Source: CAYZWU01 sp964482235 (GTDB lineage Bacteria > Planctomycetota > B15-G4 > CAYZWU01). Taken from it: 64,000 bases of DNA. Shown in pieces: positions 24,223 through 33,124 of this stretch (position 1 is its first letter; each line of letters begins with the position of its first letter). The notes under the pieces are model-generated. The model did no database searches and was not told where the DNA came from. It saw only the letters and a program-made list of their open reading frames with translations. Location of the stretch: positions 101,958-165,957 of the forward strand of contig CAYZWU010000007.1 in NCBI GenBank assembly GCA_964482235.1, in the 5' to 3' direction. A program made the position numbers and the translations under genes.

Positions 24223-27122
24223 TCTTTCTCGAGGTTGCTCATCACATCCGCTGCCTTCCGCCTGAGCCGCAGCCAGATATCTCTGTACCGGATGAAAGGC
24301 CGTTTCATCTCTTCGTCATAGATCCTTTCCGCTCGTTCGAAATAGCGGTGGGCCATCTTTTCATGGTGGTCCCTGTTTATATCTTTCTCGGCGTAGCCGG
24401 CATTTACCATGGCAAGGAGATAAAGATCACATGCGTCGTCGAGACGACGAGATTTCCTGATGGCATCGGGCCACTCGGATCTCCGTTTCATGGCCTCTTC
24501 GAGGTAGTGAACAGCCTCCTGGAATCTGCCGTCACAATACCTGGCGGCTCCCCGTGCGGTGAGGCTGACAGGGGAATCGGCAGACCGGCTTCCAAGGATC
24601 TTTGAAATGGTGAAGAGCGTCTGGTTTATGGATTCTTCCGGAAATGTGATCAGAAGCAGGCAGGCCATGCCGAAAACACGGGGGGAAAATCTCGCGGCAC
24701 GGGACATGTCGTTTATGGCCATCCGGGCTTCCTGGTTATTATCATCTTTCGCGGACAAGCGTGCATCTACCAGGAAAACATCAGCATAGAACGGCTTGTG
24801 GGGCCCCAGGAAAGGTCGTTTCTTGGCCTGTTCCGTGCACTTCCTGGCTGTTTCCAGATCGTCTCCCTCATGCAGCAGCAGGTCGGCTTTCGCCATCAGG
24901 AGGTAGTTGTCATATGGTCTCAGCTTGATTCCGTCGTCGTAATATTTCAGGGCTTCTTCCCGGTTTCCCTTCCTGGCAGCGACGATTCCCATTCCGCGAA
25001 AAGCGTTCTGGACATGAAACTTGCCCATTCCAAAATCGATCGATCTCCTGAAGGAACCGCAAGCCAGGTCATCTTTTCCCAGGAGCAGCAGCACTTCGCC
25101 AAGAGTCGCATGGGCGAGGTATCCGATCGGGCTTTCCTGATCTTCAGCGGCCTGTATTGCCCTGTTCAGGTATTTCTCCGCCGGGATCGCGAGATTCATG
25201 CAGTCGTAGATCATTGCATAGAAAAAGTACGTTCGTCCGAGGAGAGTCAGGGCTTCGCAGTTGTTCGGCTGATCGTTCAGCACCTTCTTGAAGTAATGGA
25301 TGGCTTCATCGTATTCGGCACGCTCCCCGCCACGATGGAGATTGAAAAAGATCGTGTAGCCGAGGAAGAGATCGATGAGGAAATGATCCTCCTTGATTCT
25401 CAAGGCGGTGATGAGCGATTCCGCTGCCTCAGGAGTGATGGAAGCCGGATACTCCGCTTGCCACACGAAGGCATGGGGGGAAAAGAGATCGAATCCGGTA
25501 CTGTTTTCCTCGAGAATGGAACGGCCCTCCCTGATGAGGTTCTTCTTCTTCTCGTCATCAGGCTCGAAGCCAGAAAGAGCCACCTTGGCCATGCCCAGGA
25601 GGTACCGCGTATCATCCAGCAATCCATGCCTGTCAATGTTCATGCATTTTTTGCGATAGGCTTCGAGACAGGCGGCAATGTTGCTCAGGATGTGGGGTTT
25701 TCGACTCACCTGATAGTTGCCGATCAGGAGGATCGTCTGGAGAAAAGGGACCTCGGCACCTTCGAGCAAGGTGTGGATATGGGTCGATTCGGCGGGGTCG
25801 AAGTAGGTCAACGAGGCGCCGTAATGGAAGGTGGTTTCCGACAGCCTCAGGGCTGTTTTTGCCTGCTTGAATTTTCGGGCTCTTTCCTCGACCTCCAGCT
25901 TGTTTTCGTAGGCGATGAAGTAGAAGAGGATGGCTGCCAGGACGAAAGACAATCCCGTGACGACGCCGGAAAAAAAGAGCAGCTTGTGATTCCTGATCCA
26001 CATGGCGGATTTGCGGATCCTTCCGGCGGGCCTGGCCTGGATCGGTTCGCTTTCCAGAAACCTGCGCAGATCGTCGGCGAACCCACGCATCGATTGATAA
26101 CGACGATCGGGATTCTTTTCCAGCGCCTTCAGGCAGATGTGCGAGATGTCCCGTGGAATGCGGCCGTTTATCTTCTGCAGGTTCGCCGGATCATGGTGGA
26201 GGATCCTTTCCGTGACCTCGCGCGATGTCTCCCCCTTGAAGGGACGTTCCAGCGTCAAGGTCTCGTAGAGCGTCGCTCCCAGCGAGAAGATGTCGCAGCG
26301 GTGATCGATCTCTCCCGGCCGCCGCTTTACCTGTTCGGGAGACATGTAGAACGGTGTTCCGGCGAGATCGCCCGTGCGGGAGAGTGTCAGCGCGTCCTCG
26401 ATCCTGGCCAGCCCGAAATCTCCCAGCTTGGGGACGCCTTCCCCGGTGAGGAGGATGTTTGACGGCTTCACGTCGCGGTGGATCACGCCCGAGGCATGGG
26501 CATGCTCGAGGGCTTCCGCAACCGCCGTGATCAGCTTGGCCGATTCACGGAAGTAGCCCAGGGGAAGGTCGTCTTCCCTGCGAAGGTCATCGAGCCTGTT
26601 GGCCAGGGTGCTTCCCTTCCCCACGAGCTCCTGTGCGATGAAATGCACTCCCTGGTGCTCGCCCACGGCGTGGATCGCCACGATGCCAGGATGCTTCTGC
26701 CTCCCGCCTGCGATCGCTTCCCTGTGGAACTTCTGGATGGCTTTCTGCGAAACGCTGAGGTGGGCCGGGAGAACCTTCAGGGCGACCTTGCGCTTCAGCG
26801 AAATCTGCTCCGCCTCGTAGACCGTCGCCATCCCGCCCGAACCGATCTCGCCGATGATGCGATAGTCGCCCAGGATCGGAGAGTCGCCACGCAAGAGGTC
26901 TTCCGTACCGGCCTCAACGGCGAGGCGTTCCTTTCCGTCTTCCCTGCCGAGCAGATCGTCGAAGAGCTGAACGAGCTTCTCTTCGAGGTCCGCAAAGCCT
27001 GAACCGTTCTTTTCGCAATCATGCTGTTCGTTGCGCAGGGAGTCGCCGGAAGGCGCGGATCCTGTACCCTCGCGGCTTTCATCCGAAGGAGAGAAGCTGT
27101 TCTCGCCTGCCTGATCACCCAT
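24219..27122 (-). CDS. Transmembrane serine/threonine protein kinase with TPR sensor region
   Basis: The 967-residue protein has a cytoplasmic N-terminal Hanks-type kinase domain (about residues 85-350). It has the Gly-loop IGSGGMATVYEA, the VALKVL lysine, the catalytic loop HRDVKPSNILL, DFGLA and the GTPFYMSPEQ activation segment, so it should be active. One membrane helix follows (about 383-408), then about 550 residues of helical TPR-like repeats, probably outside the cytoplasmic membrane. It is flanked by two sigma-factor genes on the same strand: 45 bases after the first, and overlapping the second by four bases. A sigma factor-kinase phosphorylation switch is the natural model. The signal sensed is unknown. 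Confidence 0.88.
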   Translation of the reverse strand: MGDQAGENSFSPSDESREGTGSAPSGDSLRNEQHDCEKNGSGFADLEEKLVQLFDDLLGREDGKERLAVEAGTEDLLRGDSPILGDYRIIGEIGSGGMATVYEAEQISLKRKVALKVLPAHLSVSQKAIQKFHREAIAGGRQKHPGIVAIHAVGEHQGVHFIAQELVGKGSTLANRLDDLRREDDLPLGYFRESAKLITAVAEALEHAHASGVIHRDVKPSNILLTGEGVPKLGDFGLARIEDALTLSRTGDLAGTPFYMSPEQVKRRPGEIDHRCDIFSLGATLYETLTLERPFKGETSREVTERILHHDPANLQKINGRIPRDISHICLKALEKNPDRRYQSMRGFADDLRRFLESEPIQARPAGRIRKSAMWIRNHKLLFFSGVVTGLSFVLAAILFYFIAYENKLEVEERARKFKQAKTALRLSETTFHYGASLTYFDPAESTHIHTLLEGAEVPFLQTILLIGNYQVSRKPHILSNIAACLEAYRKKCMNIDRHGLLDDTRYLLGMAKVALSGFEPDDEKKKNLIREGRSILEENSTGFDLFSPHAFVWQAEYPASITPEAAESLITALRIKEDHFLIDLFLGYTIFFNLHRGGERAEYDEAIHYFKKVLNDQPNNCEALTLLGRTYFFYAMIYDCMNLAIPAEKYLNRAIQAAEDQESPIGYLAHATLGEVLLLLGKDDLACGSFRRSIDFGMGKFHVQNAFRGMGIVAARKGNREEALKYYDDGIKLRPYDNYLLMAKADLLLHEGDDLETARKCTEQAKKRPFLGPHKPFYADVFLVDARLSAKDDNNQEARMAINDMSRAARFSPRVFGMACLLLITFPEESINQTLFTISKILGSRSADSPVSLTARGAARYCDGRFQEAVHYLEEAMKRRSEWPDAIRKSRRLDDACDLYLLAMVNAGYAEKDINRDHHEKMAHRYFERAERIYDEEMKRPFIRYRDIWLRLRRKAADVMSNLEKE

Positions 27123-27167
27123 CGCTGCCTCGAGCAGTGGACCAGTGCCGGAGAAACTCCCCGGCTC

Positions 27168-27767
27168 TCAGGACGGCCCGCCAGGACCTGTCTGCCTGCC
27201 GCCCTTGTTCATCTCCCTGAAGAGCCAGGCCCTGGCATAGCTCCAGTCGCGCTCCACCGTGGCCGTGGAGACGCCGAGCGCCTTGGACGTGTCCTCGATC
27301 GTCAGGCCGGCGAAGAAGCGGAGCATCGTCATCTCGCACAGCCTGCTGTCATGCTTGTCGAGCCGCGTCAACGCCTCGTCTAGGGCCAGCAGATCGATGG
27401 TCTCCATCTCGGCAGCCGGGTCCACCTCCTGGATCGGGATCCGGCGGAATCCGCCGCCGTGCTTGATCCGGCCGCGCTTCCGCGCGCGGTCCACGAGAAT
27501 GTTCCGCATGGCGCACGCCGCGGCGCCGAAGAAGTGCGCCCTGTTCTCCCACTGGGTCTCGGAGCTTCCCAGGAGCCGGATGTACGCCTCGTGAACCAGG
27601 GCGGTGGGCTGCAAGGTCTGGCCGGCCGGGATCCGCGCCATCTTTCGCGAAGCCAGATCGCGCAGCTCGCTGTAAACGAGATCCCAGAGCTCGGCCGCGG
27701 CCTCCTTGTTGCCGCTGCTCACCTCGGTGAGGATCCGTGTCACGGCCTGGGATTCCTGATTGTCCAC
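27168..27767 (-). CDS. ECF sigma factor (Ser/Thr-kinase-associated type)
   Basis: The 199-residue protein is an ECF sigma factor of the kind common in Planctomycetes and Acidobacteria. It has LWDLVYSELRDLASRKM, LQPTALVHEAYIRLLG and RAHFFGAAACAMRNILVDRAR in region 2, and a region 4 with FAGLTIEDTSKALGVSTATVERDWSYARAWL. It is the first gene of a minus-strand operon with the kinase. No anti-sigma factor is visible, so phosphorylation by the kinase is a plausible control. It is read away from the lipoprotein gene at 27921. Confidence 0.88.
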   Translation of the reverse strand: MDNQESQAVTRILTEVSSGNKEAAAELWDLVYSELRDLASRKMARIPAGQTLQPTALVHEAYIRLLGSSETQWENRAHFFGAAACAMRNILVDRARKRGRIKHGGGFRRIPIQEVDPAAEMETIDLLALDEALTRLDKHDSRLCEMTMLRFFAGLTIEDTSKALGVSTATVERDWSYARAWLFREMNKGGRQTGPGGPS

Positions 27768-27920
27768 ACGAGCTCCCTGTGGGAATGCGCCCTTTCATTC
27801 TGAACCGATCGGCCGCATAATGGTCCATCAGAATAAATTATGCCCAAGTATACGTAATAGTAACGATACGGTGAAATCGTATTTATCGAGATGATGCCGG
27901 CACCCGGCTGGGAGAGTCCC

Positions 27921-28766
27921 ATGAAACCGAAAAGTCTCCATCTTGTCAGCACGGCGATCCTGTCGGCCATCATGCTGGCGGGCTGCGTCAACTGCGAGTT
28001 CGGCTGCCACTGTGCTCCAAAGGTCTGGGAGGAAGCGGACAAGGAGCTCGCCCTCTCGAAGGAGGGTATCAGCTGTATCGACGTGGCCACGCACAACGGC
28101 CAGGTCGTTTTCAACGGATCGCAGGAAGGGGAAGCCATCACCGTGTCCGTGGCGATCAAGGCGGGCGGCAGCGACGAGGCCGACGCGAAACGATGCCTCG
28201 AAGCGATCGAGCTGGTCACGAGGAAGGAAGGCGACACCCGGATCGTGACATGGAAGTGGAAGAAGAAGAGGGAGCGCAGCTGGCAGGGCATCGTCTCCTT
28301 CGAGATCGCGCTCCCTTCCGCGCTGGCCGTGGTGGCAGAGACCCATAACGGCGATATCGATCTCCTGGGCATGGATGAAGCGGCCGACATCGAGACGCAC
28401 AACGGCAACGTGAAGATCAGAGACCACGAGGGTCCCATCGAGGCGGAAACACACAACGGAGATGTCGCTGTGGAGGCCGTGACCTCGGTTTTTCGTTTGG
28501 GAACCCACAACGGGAACGTCGCGGTAAGGCTCAGCGGCAGCGCGACGCTGAACGGTTCGATCCAGACATACAACGGATCGGTGACTCTTGGCCTGGGCGA
28601 TGAAGCGTCGGCCCGGCTCGCTTTGAGCACGCACAACGGTAAGATCGACATCAGGCGCGAGATAAACGACATGGTCGCTGAAAAGCGGTTCGTGCGGGGT
28701 GCGATCGGCAGCGGTCAGGGAAAAGTGGACGTATCGACCCACAACGGATCGATCGAGGTCGAGTGA
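27921..28766 (+). CDS. DUF4097-type lipoprotein with THNG repeats
   Basis: The 281-residue protein has a lipoprotein signal with lipobox Leu-Ala-Gly-Cys (Cys near residue 22). The body is a beta-solenoid-like domain of the DUF4097/DUF2807 type. Eight regularly spaced T-H-N-G or T-Y-N-G turns occur (ATHNGQ, ETHNGD, ETHNGN, GTHNGN and others), one per coil. The start at 27921 was chosen over an upstream ATG at 27891 because it gives a proper signal peptide. It is divergent from the ECF-kinase operon, so it may be a target or input of that system. Function is unknown; related proteins are called putative adhesins. Confidence 0.75.
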   Translation: MKPKSLHLVSTAILSAIMLAGCVNCEFGCHCAPKVWEEADKELALSKEGISCIDVATHNGQVVFNGSQEGEAITVSVAIKAGGSDEADAKRCLEAIELVTRKEGDTRIVTWKWKKKRERSWQGIVSFEIALPSALAVVAETHNGDIDLLGMDEAADIETHNGNVKIRDHEGPIEAETHNGDVAVEAVTSVFRLGTHNGNVAVRLSGSATLNGSIQTYNGSVTLGLGDEASARLALSTHNGKIDIRREINDMVAEKRFVRGAIGSGQGKVDVSTHNGSIEVE

Positions 28767-28782
28767 CGGCTGGAGGAGAGGA

Positions 28783-30027
28783 TTGAGAGCGTTTCCATCC
28801 GCGCTGCCGGTGTTCTTGCTCGCCCTTCTCGCCTTCGCCTGCGCCGGCCCCGGGGGCGAGAAGAACAATCCCGGACCGGACTTGACAGTCAGCCGGCTCG
28901 CCGATCTCGAAAGCGACGAGCCGGCTCTCCGTTTCGAAGCTGTTCAGGCGCTGCTCGAGGGAGCGCGAAGCCCTGATGCTCTCCGCAGGCTGGCAGCCGC
29001 CTCTCCCTCGAGCCGGGCGCGAGCCTGGGTTGTCTTCATCCTGGCCCGGACAGGCGCTTCCATCGATCTCCCCGCCTTTTTATCCGATCCGTCACCCGAG
29101 GTCCGCTACAGGGCTGCCGAGGCTGCGTCTGTCTCCGGCAGGATGAACGATCGAGCCGTTCGTGACAAGCTCGACCTCCTGCTCGACGACGACGATCCGA
29201 TGGTGCGGATCGCCGCGGCCTGGGCGATCCTGAGCTCGTTTCCCGACGCCAGGGCGCGGGACGTGCTGATCAACGGCCTCAGCCGAAACTCCAGGACCTT
29301 CGCGGCCCGCGAGGCCGCCCTCCGGCTGATCGATCTCTATGGCCCCCTGGTGGACTTCGACGCGGCTCGCGGCTACACCCACCAGGACATGGCCCGGCAG
29401 GTCTTGGCCGTGAAGCTCGCCGGACTGCCGGAATTCGCCGCGATACCAGCCTGGTTTCCGGCCACCGATCCGCCTCCGCCCGAAGCGACGCTCCTCCACG
29501 AGCGACTCGAGCAGGCCGGAGCCGCCGCGCCGGGCTCGAGCGATCTCAGCCTGCTCTGGAAGGCGGCGGTCGATGTCGAAAGCCGTCACCCCCAGATCAT
29601 CAAGGAACGGCTCGCCGTGCTGGAGTTCCTACTCGATCGCATATACAACGAGGGATTCCTTCACGCCGACGCCGCGTTGACCTATCTGAATGCCGGCCGC
29701 ACCCACGAGGCGCTGATGCAGTACCGGCGGGCCGTCAGCCTCCTGCCCGGCGATGCGGCACTCCGCAACGATTTCGGCATCGCCCTCGAGGCGGGCGGGT
29801 GGGACGACGAGGCGGAGGCGGCTTATCGCCAGTCCGCGGAGCTGGACCCGGGGGACGAGGTCCCGCTTCTGAACCTCGGGCACCTCTTCTTCAAGCAAGG
29901 CCGCATCGGCGAGGCGGAGGAAATCCTGCTCGCGGCAGAGAGGCTGGCCCCGGACAGGTGGCCCTATCACCGGGCGCTTCTGGGCCGCATCGTACACGGC
30001 GAAGCCGTGGTCAGGGTGGGAGAATGA
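28783..30027 (+). CDS. Lipoprotein with HEAT-like and TPR repeats
   Basis: The 414-residue protein starts at a TTG (28783) behind a strong GGAGGAGAGGA sequence. Its signal ends in LLALLAFAC, so Cys near residue 20 is probably lipidated. Residues 35-210 are HEAT-like helical repeats (EPALRFEAVQALLEG, SPEVRYRAAEAAS, DPMVRIAAAWAIL), and residues 300-414 contain TPRs (LNAGRTHEALMQYRRAVSLLPGDAALRNDFG and following). It lies 16 bases behind the DUF4097 lipoprotein and probably shares its operon. It looks like an envelope scaffold or a tracking protein of a signalling system; no enzyme motif is visible. Confidence 0.75.
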   Translation: MRAFPSALPVFLLALLAFACAGPGGEKNNPGPDLTVSRLADLESDEPALRFEAVQALLEGARSPDALRRLAAASPSSRARAWVVFILARTGASIDLPAFLSDPSPEVRYRAAEAASVSGRMNDRAVRDKLDLLLDDDDPMVRIAAAWAILSSFPDARARDVLINGLSRNSRTFAAREAALRLIDLYGPLVDFDAARGYTHQDMARQVLAVKLAGLPEFAAIPAWFPATDPPPPEATLLHERLEQAGAAAPGSSDLSLLWKAAVDVESRHPQIIKERLAVLEFLLDRIYNEGFLHADAALTYLNAGRTHEALMQYRRAVSLLPGDAALRNDFGIALEAGGWDDEAEAAYRQSAELDPGDEVPLLNLGHLFFKQGRIGEAEEILLAAERLAPDRWPYHRALLGRIVHGEAVVRVGE

Positions 30028-30052
30028 TGCCTTCCAGCAGCGAGGAACTGCC

Positions 30053-33000
30053 ATGAATCGTCTCGCGCAGGAACTGGCCGCGATCGCGGCGTCGGAGCGG
30101 CTGGCCGAGAAGTGGCTCGTTGCGCCGTCGTACCGCGTGGGCAACCAGTGGATCGAGACGGTTGTCAGGAACGGGACGCCGGCTGTCAACATCCGTGTGA
30201 AGACCTTGAAGGGGATGGCTCTCGAGCTGGCCGGCTCGAGTCTGGCAGCAAGGGAACGCGAGCTCCTCTCGAACATGGCCGGCTCGGTTCTCACGGACCG
30301 CGTGATCAGCCGCCTCCAGCTCGGGTCAGGAGGTCCGGCAACGTATCTGTCACGCCTTCTTCCCGGCCCGAGCCTGGCGCGAACCTTGCACCAGAGCCTG
30401 ATCGACCTCAGGCTGGCCGGCGTCGTGCCGGAGAAGGTCGATCCGGCCGCTTTCAGCGATCGTGACAAGGGTCGCGGCCTGGCCGGCCTGCTGGTCGACT
30501 GGCTTCGGGAGATCGACGCGGCGGGCTTCATCGATTATGCCGAGATCCTGCGTCTGGCCATCGAGAAGATCGAGCATGATGCCGGAGCCATTCCAGGAAA
30601 CGTGCTTCTCCTCGTTCCTGCCGACACGGCGGCGGCTTTCCTGGAGCGACGCCTTCTCGATGCCTTTCCCGCTGATCGGATCAGGGATCTTGCCTTTGAC
30701 GCACCATCCCCGGCCGGCTCTGCCGCTGTCCGTTTCTTTCATGCCGAGGGTGAGACGAACGAGGTGCGCGAGGTGCTTCGCCGCTGCCTGTCCGAAGGAA
30801 TACCTCTCGACCAGGTGGAACTTCTCCACACGAGCGCGGACACTTACATCCCTCGCCTTTTCGAGACCTTCGCCCGACTGGTCGAGGATCAGAAGGATTA
30901 CGAGCTCGACCTGCCCGTCACCTTTGCCGAGGGGATCCCGGCGCGTTACTCGCGCCCGGGCAGAGCTCTCGAGGCGTGGATCTCCTGGATCGACGAGGAT
31001 TTTCTGCAGGAGCGGCTTGTGCGGATGATCCGGGACGGACTGCTCCTAATCCCGCCTGGCGACGAGATGGGGGTCGACGAGGACGAAACAGCCTTCTCAC
31101 CCCTGGCCGATCGCCTGCGGACCGTTCCCGTTGGCAAGGGAAGCGAACGGTACGCGACGAGGCTCGAGGAGACCCGGAAAGCGCTCGAGCAACGGAAGGA
31201 AAACCTTCTTGCCAAGGGAGAGGATGCAAAGAGCAAGGAGGTGGAAGAAGTCGTCAAGGGGCTGTCCGAGCTCGACCAGCTGGGCAGCCTGATCAAGTCG
31301 CTCCTCGCTCTCGATACGGGCAAGCGGAAGCCGGGGCCCGAGGTTCTGGATGACGCGAAGCGATTCCTGCGGGAGACAGCACGAGGCAGGAACCGGTTCG
31401 ACAACCTGGCGCGGCAGAGGCTGCTGAGCCGGATCGACCGCATGCGTTCACTCCTCGAAGGAGAGGAAGAGACAGGCCGGGTCGATGTGCGCCAATGGCT
31501 TGCCGCCCTCCCGGGGGAAATACGCGTGGGGGGGAGCGGGCCTCGCCCGGGCCGGCTTCATGTGGCTCACTTTCTGTCAGGCGGGCATTCGGGGCGGGAG
31601 AATACCTTCATCGTGGGGCTCGACGACAACCGCTTCCCCGGTGCCGGGCTGCAGGATCCCGTGCTTCTCGACAGGGAGAGGAAGGGGATCTCCAGAGAGC
31701 TCCCCACGGCCGCGGCGCGCCTGAAGAAGCAGGTGGACGATTTCGCCCTGCTCATGGGGCGCCTGCGCGGCACCGTTTCCCTGGGATTCAGCTGCCGCTG
31801 CGTGGTGGAGGACCGCGAGGTTTTTCCGAGTCCCGCGGTGCTCGCGGCGTTCCGAACCGCCGAGGGCAGGGAAGAGGCCAACCTGGCTGATCTGACGGAG
31901 CACCTCGGGACTCCGGCCTCATTCGCGCCGCTTGATCGGAAAAGCTGCCTCCACGAGGGAGAGTGGTGGCTCTGGCGTCTGCTGGGACCGACCGAAGTGG
32001 AAGAGCCGCGATCGCTCGTTTGCAGCCGCTTCCCCTCCCTCGAGAATGGATTCGTCGCCGAGGCCGGCCGCGCCGGAGACCTCTTCACCCCCTTCGACGG
32101 ATTCGTGCCTGAAGCCGGCCGCCGCCTCGATCCCTTCACTCCCGAAGGCGCCGTGATGTCGGGCAGCTCCCTCGAGACGATCGGCCGGTGCCCTCTGTCG
32201 TACTTCTTCAGGTACGGTTTGAAGATCAGGCCCCTCGAGGTGATCGAGCTCGCTCCGGATCAATGGCTCGACGGTTCGAAATCCGGCACGCTCCTGCACG
32301 AGGTTTTCCGCGAGTTCATGGATAGCCTGGTCAAGGACGGGCGCCTCCCGCCCTCCTTCGACAGGGATCGGGCGAAGCTGCACCGGATCCTCGATCGTTG
32401 CATCGAAGAGAACAGGGAGCGATACCCCCCCTTCACCGAATCGATCTTCCAGAAGGAGCGCCGCGAGCTGATGAAAGTGTCGGACATCTTCCTCAGAGTG
32501 GAAGAGGATGTCTGCCTGTCGAGCCGCCCCCGCTTCCTCGAGGTGGCCGTCGGGCTCCGGCCTGAGGGGCCTGGCACGGACCTGGACCGGCAATCGAGCC
32601 TGGAGGTCGAACTCGTCCCGGGGAGGACGATCCGCGTGCGCGGGCGGATCGACCGGATCGACGAGGTGGTCGGCGGAGACGGGAAGAGCTTCATTGTCCG
32701 TGATTACAAGACAGGGAGCCCGAGGCGTTACACCGATGCAAAAGGAGCCTTCGACAAGGGACGAATCGTGCAGCACGGCCTCTATCTCGCCATGGCGAAA
32801 AAACTACTCGAGAGCAAGGTCGATCCAGAAGCAAGGGTCCGGAAGTTCGGCTACTCCTTTCCCGGCCTGACGGCCAGAGGACGGCAGATCGCCTGGAAGC
32901 CGGAAGATCTCGCCTCCTGGGGCGCCGTAGCCGCGCTGCTCTGCACCATCGTGTCCGAGGGCTCTTTCCTCCCCGTGGAGAAGAAGGACAAGCCCTGCCG

Positions 33001-33124
33001 GTTCTGCGACTTCAAACCGATCTGCTCCGACACGGCGGCAAGCGCCGCGGCGAGCCTGCGAAAGCTGGAGAACGAGGAAAACGGCGTCCTCGGCACGATC
33101 AGCGAGGTGAGGAAGCATGAGTAG
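30053..33124 (+). CDS. addB: AddB-like subunit of an AddAB helicase-nuclease
   Basis: The 1023-residue protein has no Walker A motif but a RecB-family PD-(D/E)xK nuclease domain near the C-terminus, with IVRDYKTGSPRRY around residue 880. A Cys at about residue 713 (GRCPLSYFFRYGLKI) together with the cluster CRFCDFKPIC (about 982-991) forms the [4Fe-4S] site that locks AddB nuclease domains. Its stop lies inside the start of the next gene, a UvrD-like helicase-nuclease, which is the AddA partner. AddAB resects double-strand breaks and loads RecA. The N-terminal half is an inactive helicase fold, so similarity there is weak. Confidence 0.85.
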   Translation: MNRLAQELAAIAASERLAEKWLVAPSYRVGNQWIETVVRNGTPAVNIRVKTLKGMALELAGSSLAARERELLSNMAGSVLTDRVISRLQLGSGGPATYLSRLLPGPSLARTLHQSLIDLRLAGVVPEKVDPAAFSDRDKGRGLAGLLVDWLREIDAAGFIDYAEILRLAIEKIEHDAGAIPGNVLLLVPADTAAAFLERRLLDAFPADRIRDLAFDAPSPAGSAAVRFFHAEGETNEVREVLRRCLSEGIPLDQVELLHTSADTYIPRLFETFARLVEDQKDYELDLPVTFAEGIPARYSRPGRALEAWISWIDEDFLQERLVRMIRDGLLLIPPGDEMGVDEDETAFSPLADRLRTVPVGKGSERYATRLEETRKALEQRKENLLAKGEDAKSKEVEEVVKGLSELDQLGSLIKSLLALDTGKRKPGPEVLDDAKRFLRETARGRNRFDNLARQRLLSRIDRMRSLLEGEEETGRVDVRQWLAALPGEIRVGGSGPRPGRLHVAHFLSGGHSGRENTFIVGLDDNRFPGAGLQDPVLLDRERKGISRELPTAAARLKKQVDDFALLMGRLRGTVSLGFSCRCVVEDREVFPSPAVLAAFRTAEGREEANLADLTEHLGTPASFAPLDRKSCLHEGEWWLWRLLGPTEVEEPRSLVCSRFPSLENGFVAEAGRAGDLFTPFDGFVPEAGRRLDPFTPEGAVMSGSSLETIGRCPLSYFFRYGLKIRPLEVIELAPDQWLDGSKSGTLLHEVFREFMDSLVKDGRLPPSFDRDRAKLHRILDRCIEENRERYPPFTESIFQKERRELMKVSDIFLRVEEDVCLSSRPRFLEVAVGLRPEGPGTDLDRQSSLEVELVPGRTIRVRGRIDRIDEVVGGDGKSFIVRDYKTGSPRRYTDAKGAFDKGRIVQHGLYLAMAKKLLESKVDPEARVRKFGYSFPGLTARGRQIAWKPEDLASWGAVAALLCTIVSEGSFLPVEKKDKPCRFCDFKPICSDTAASAAASLRKLENEENGVLGTISEVRKHE

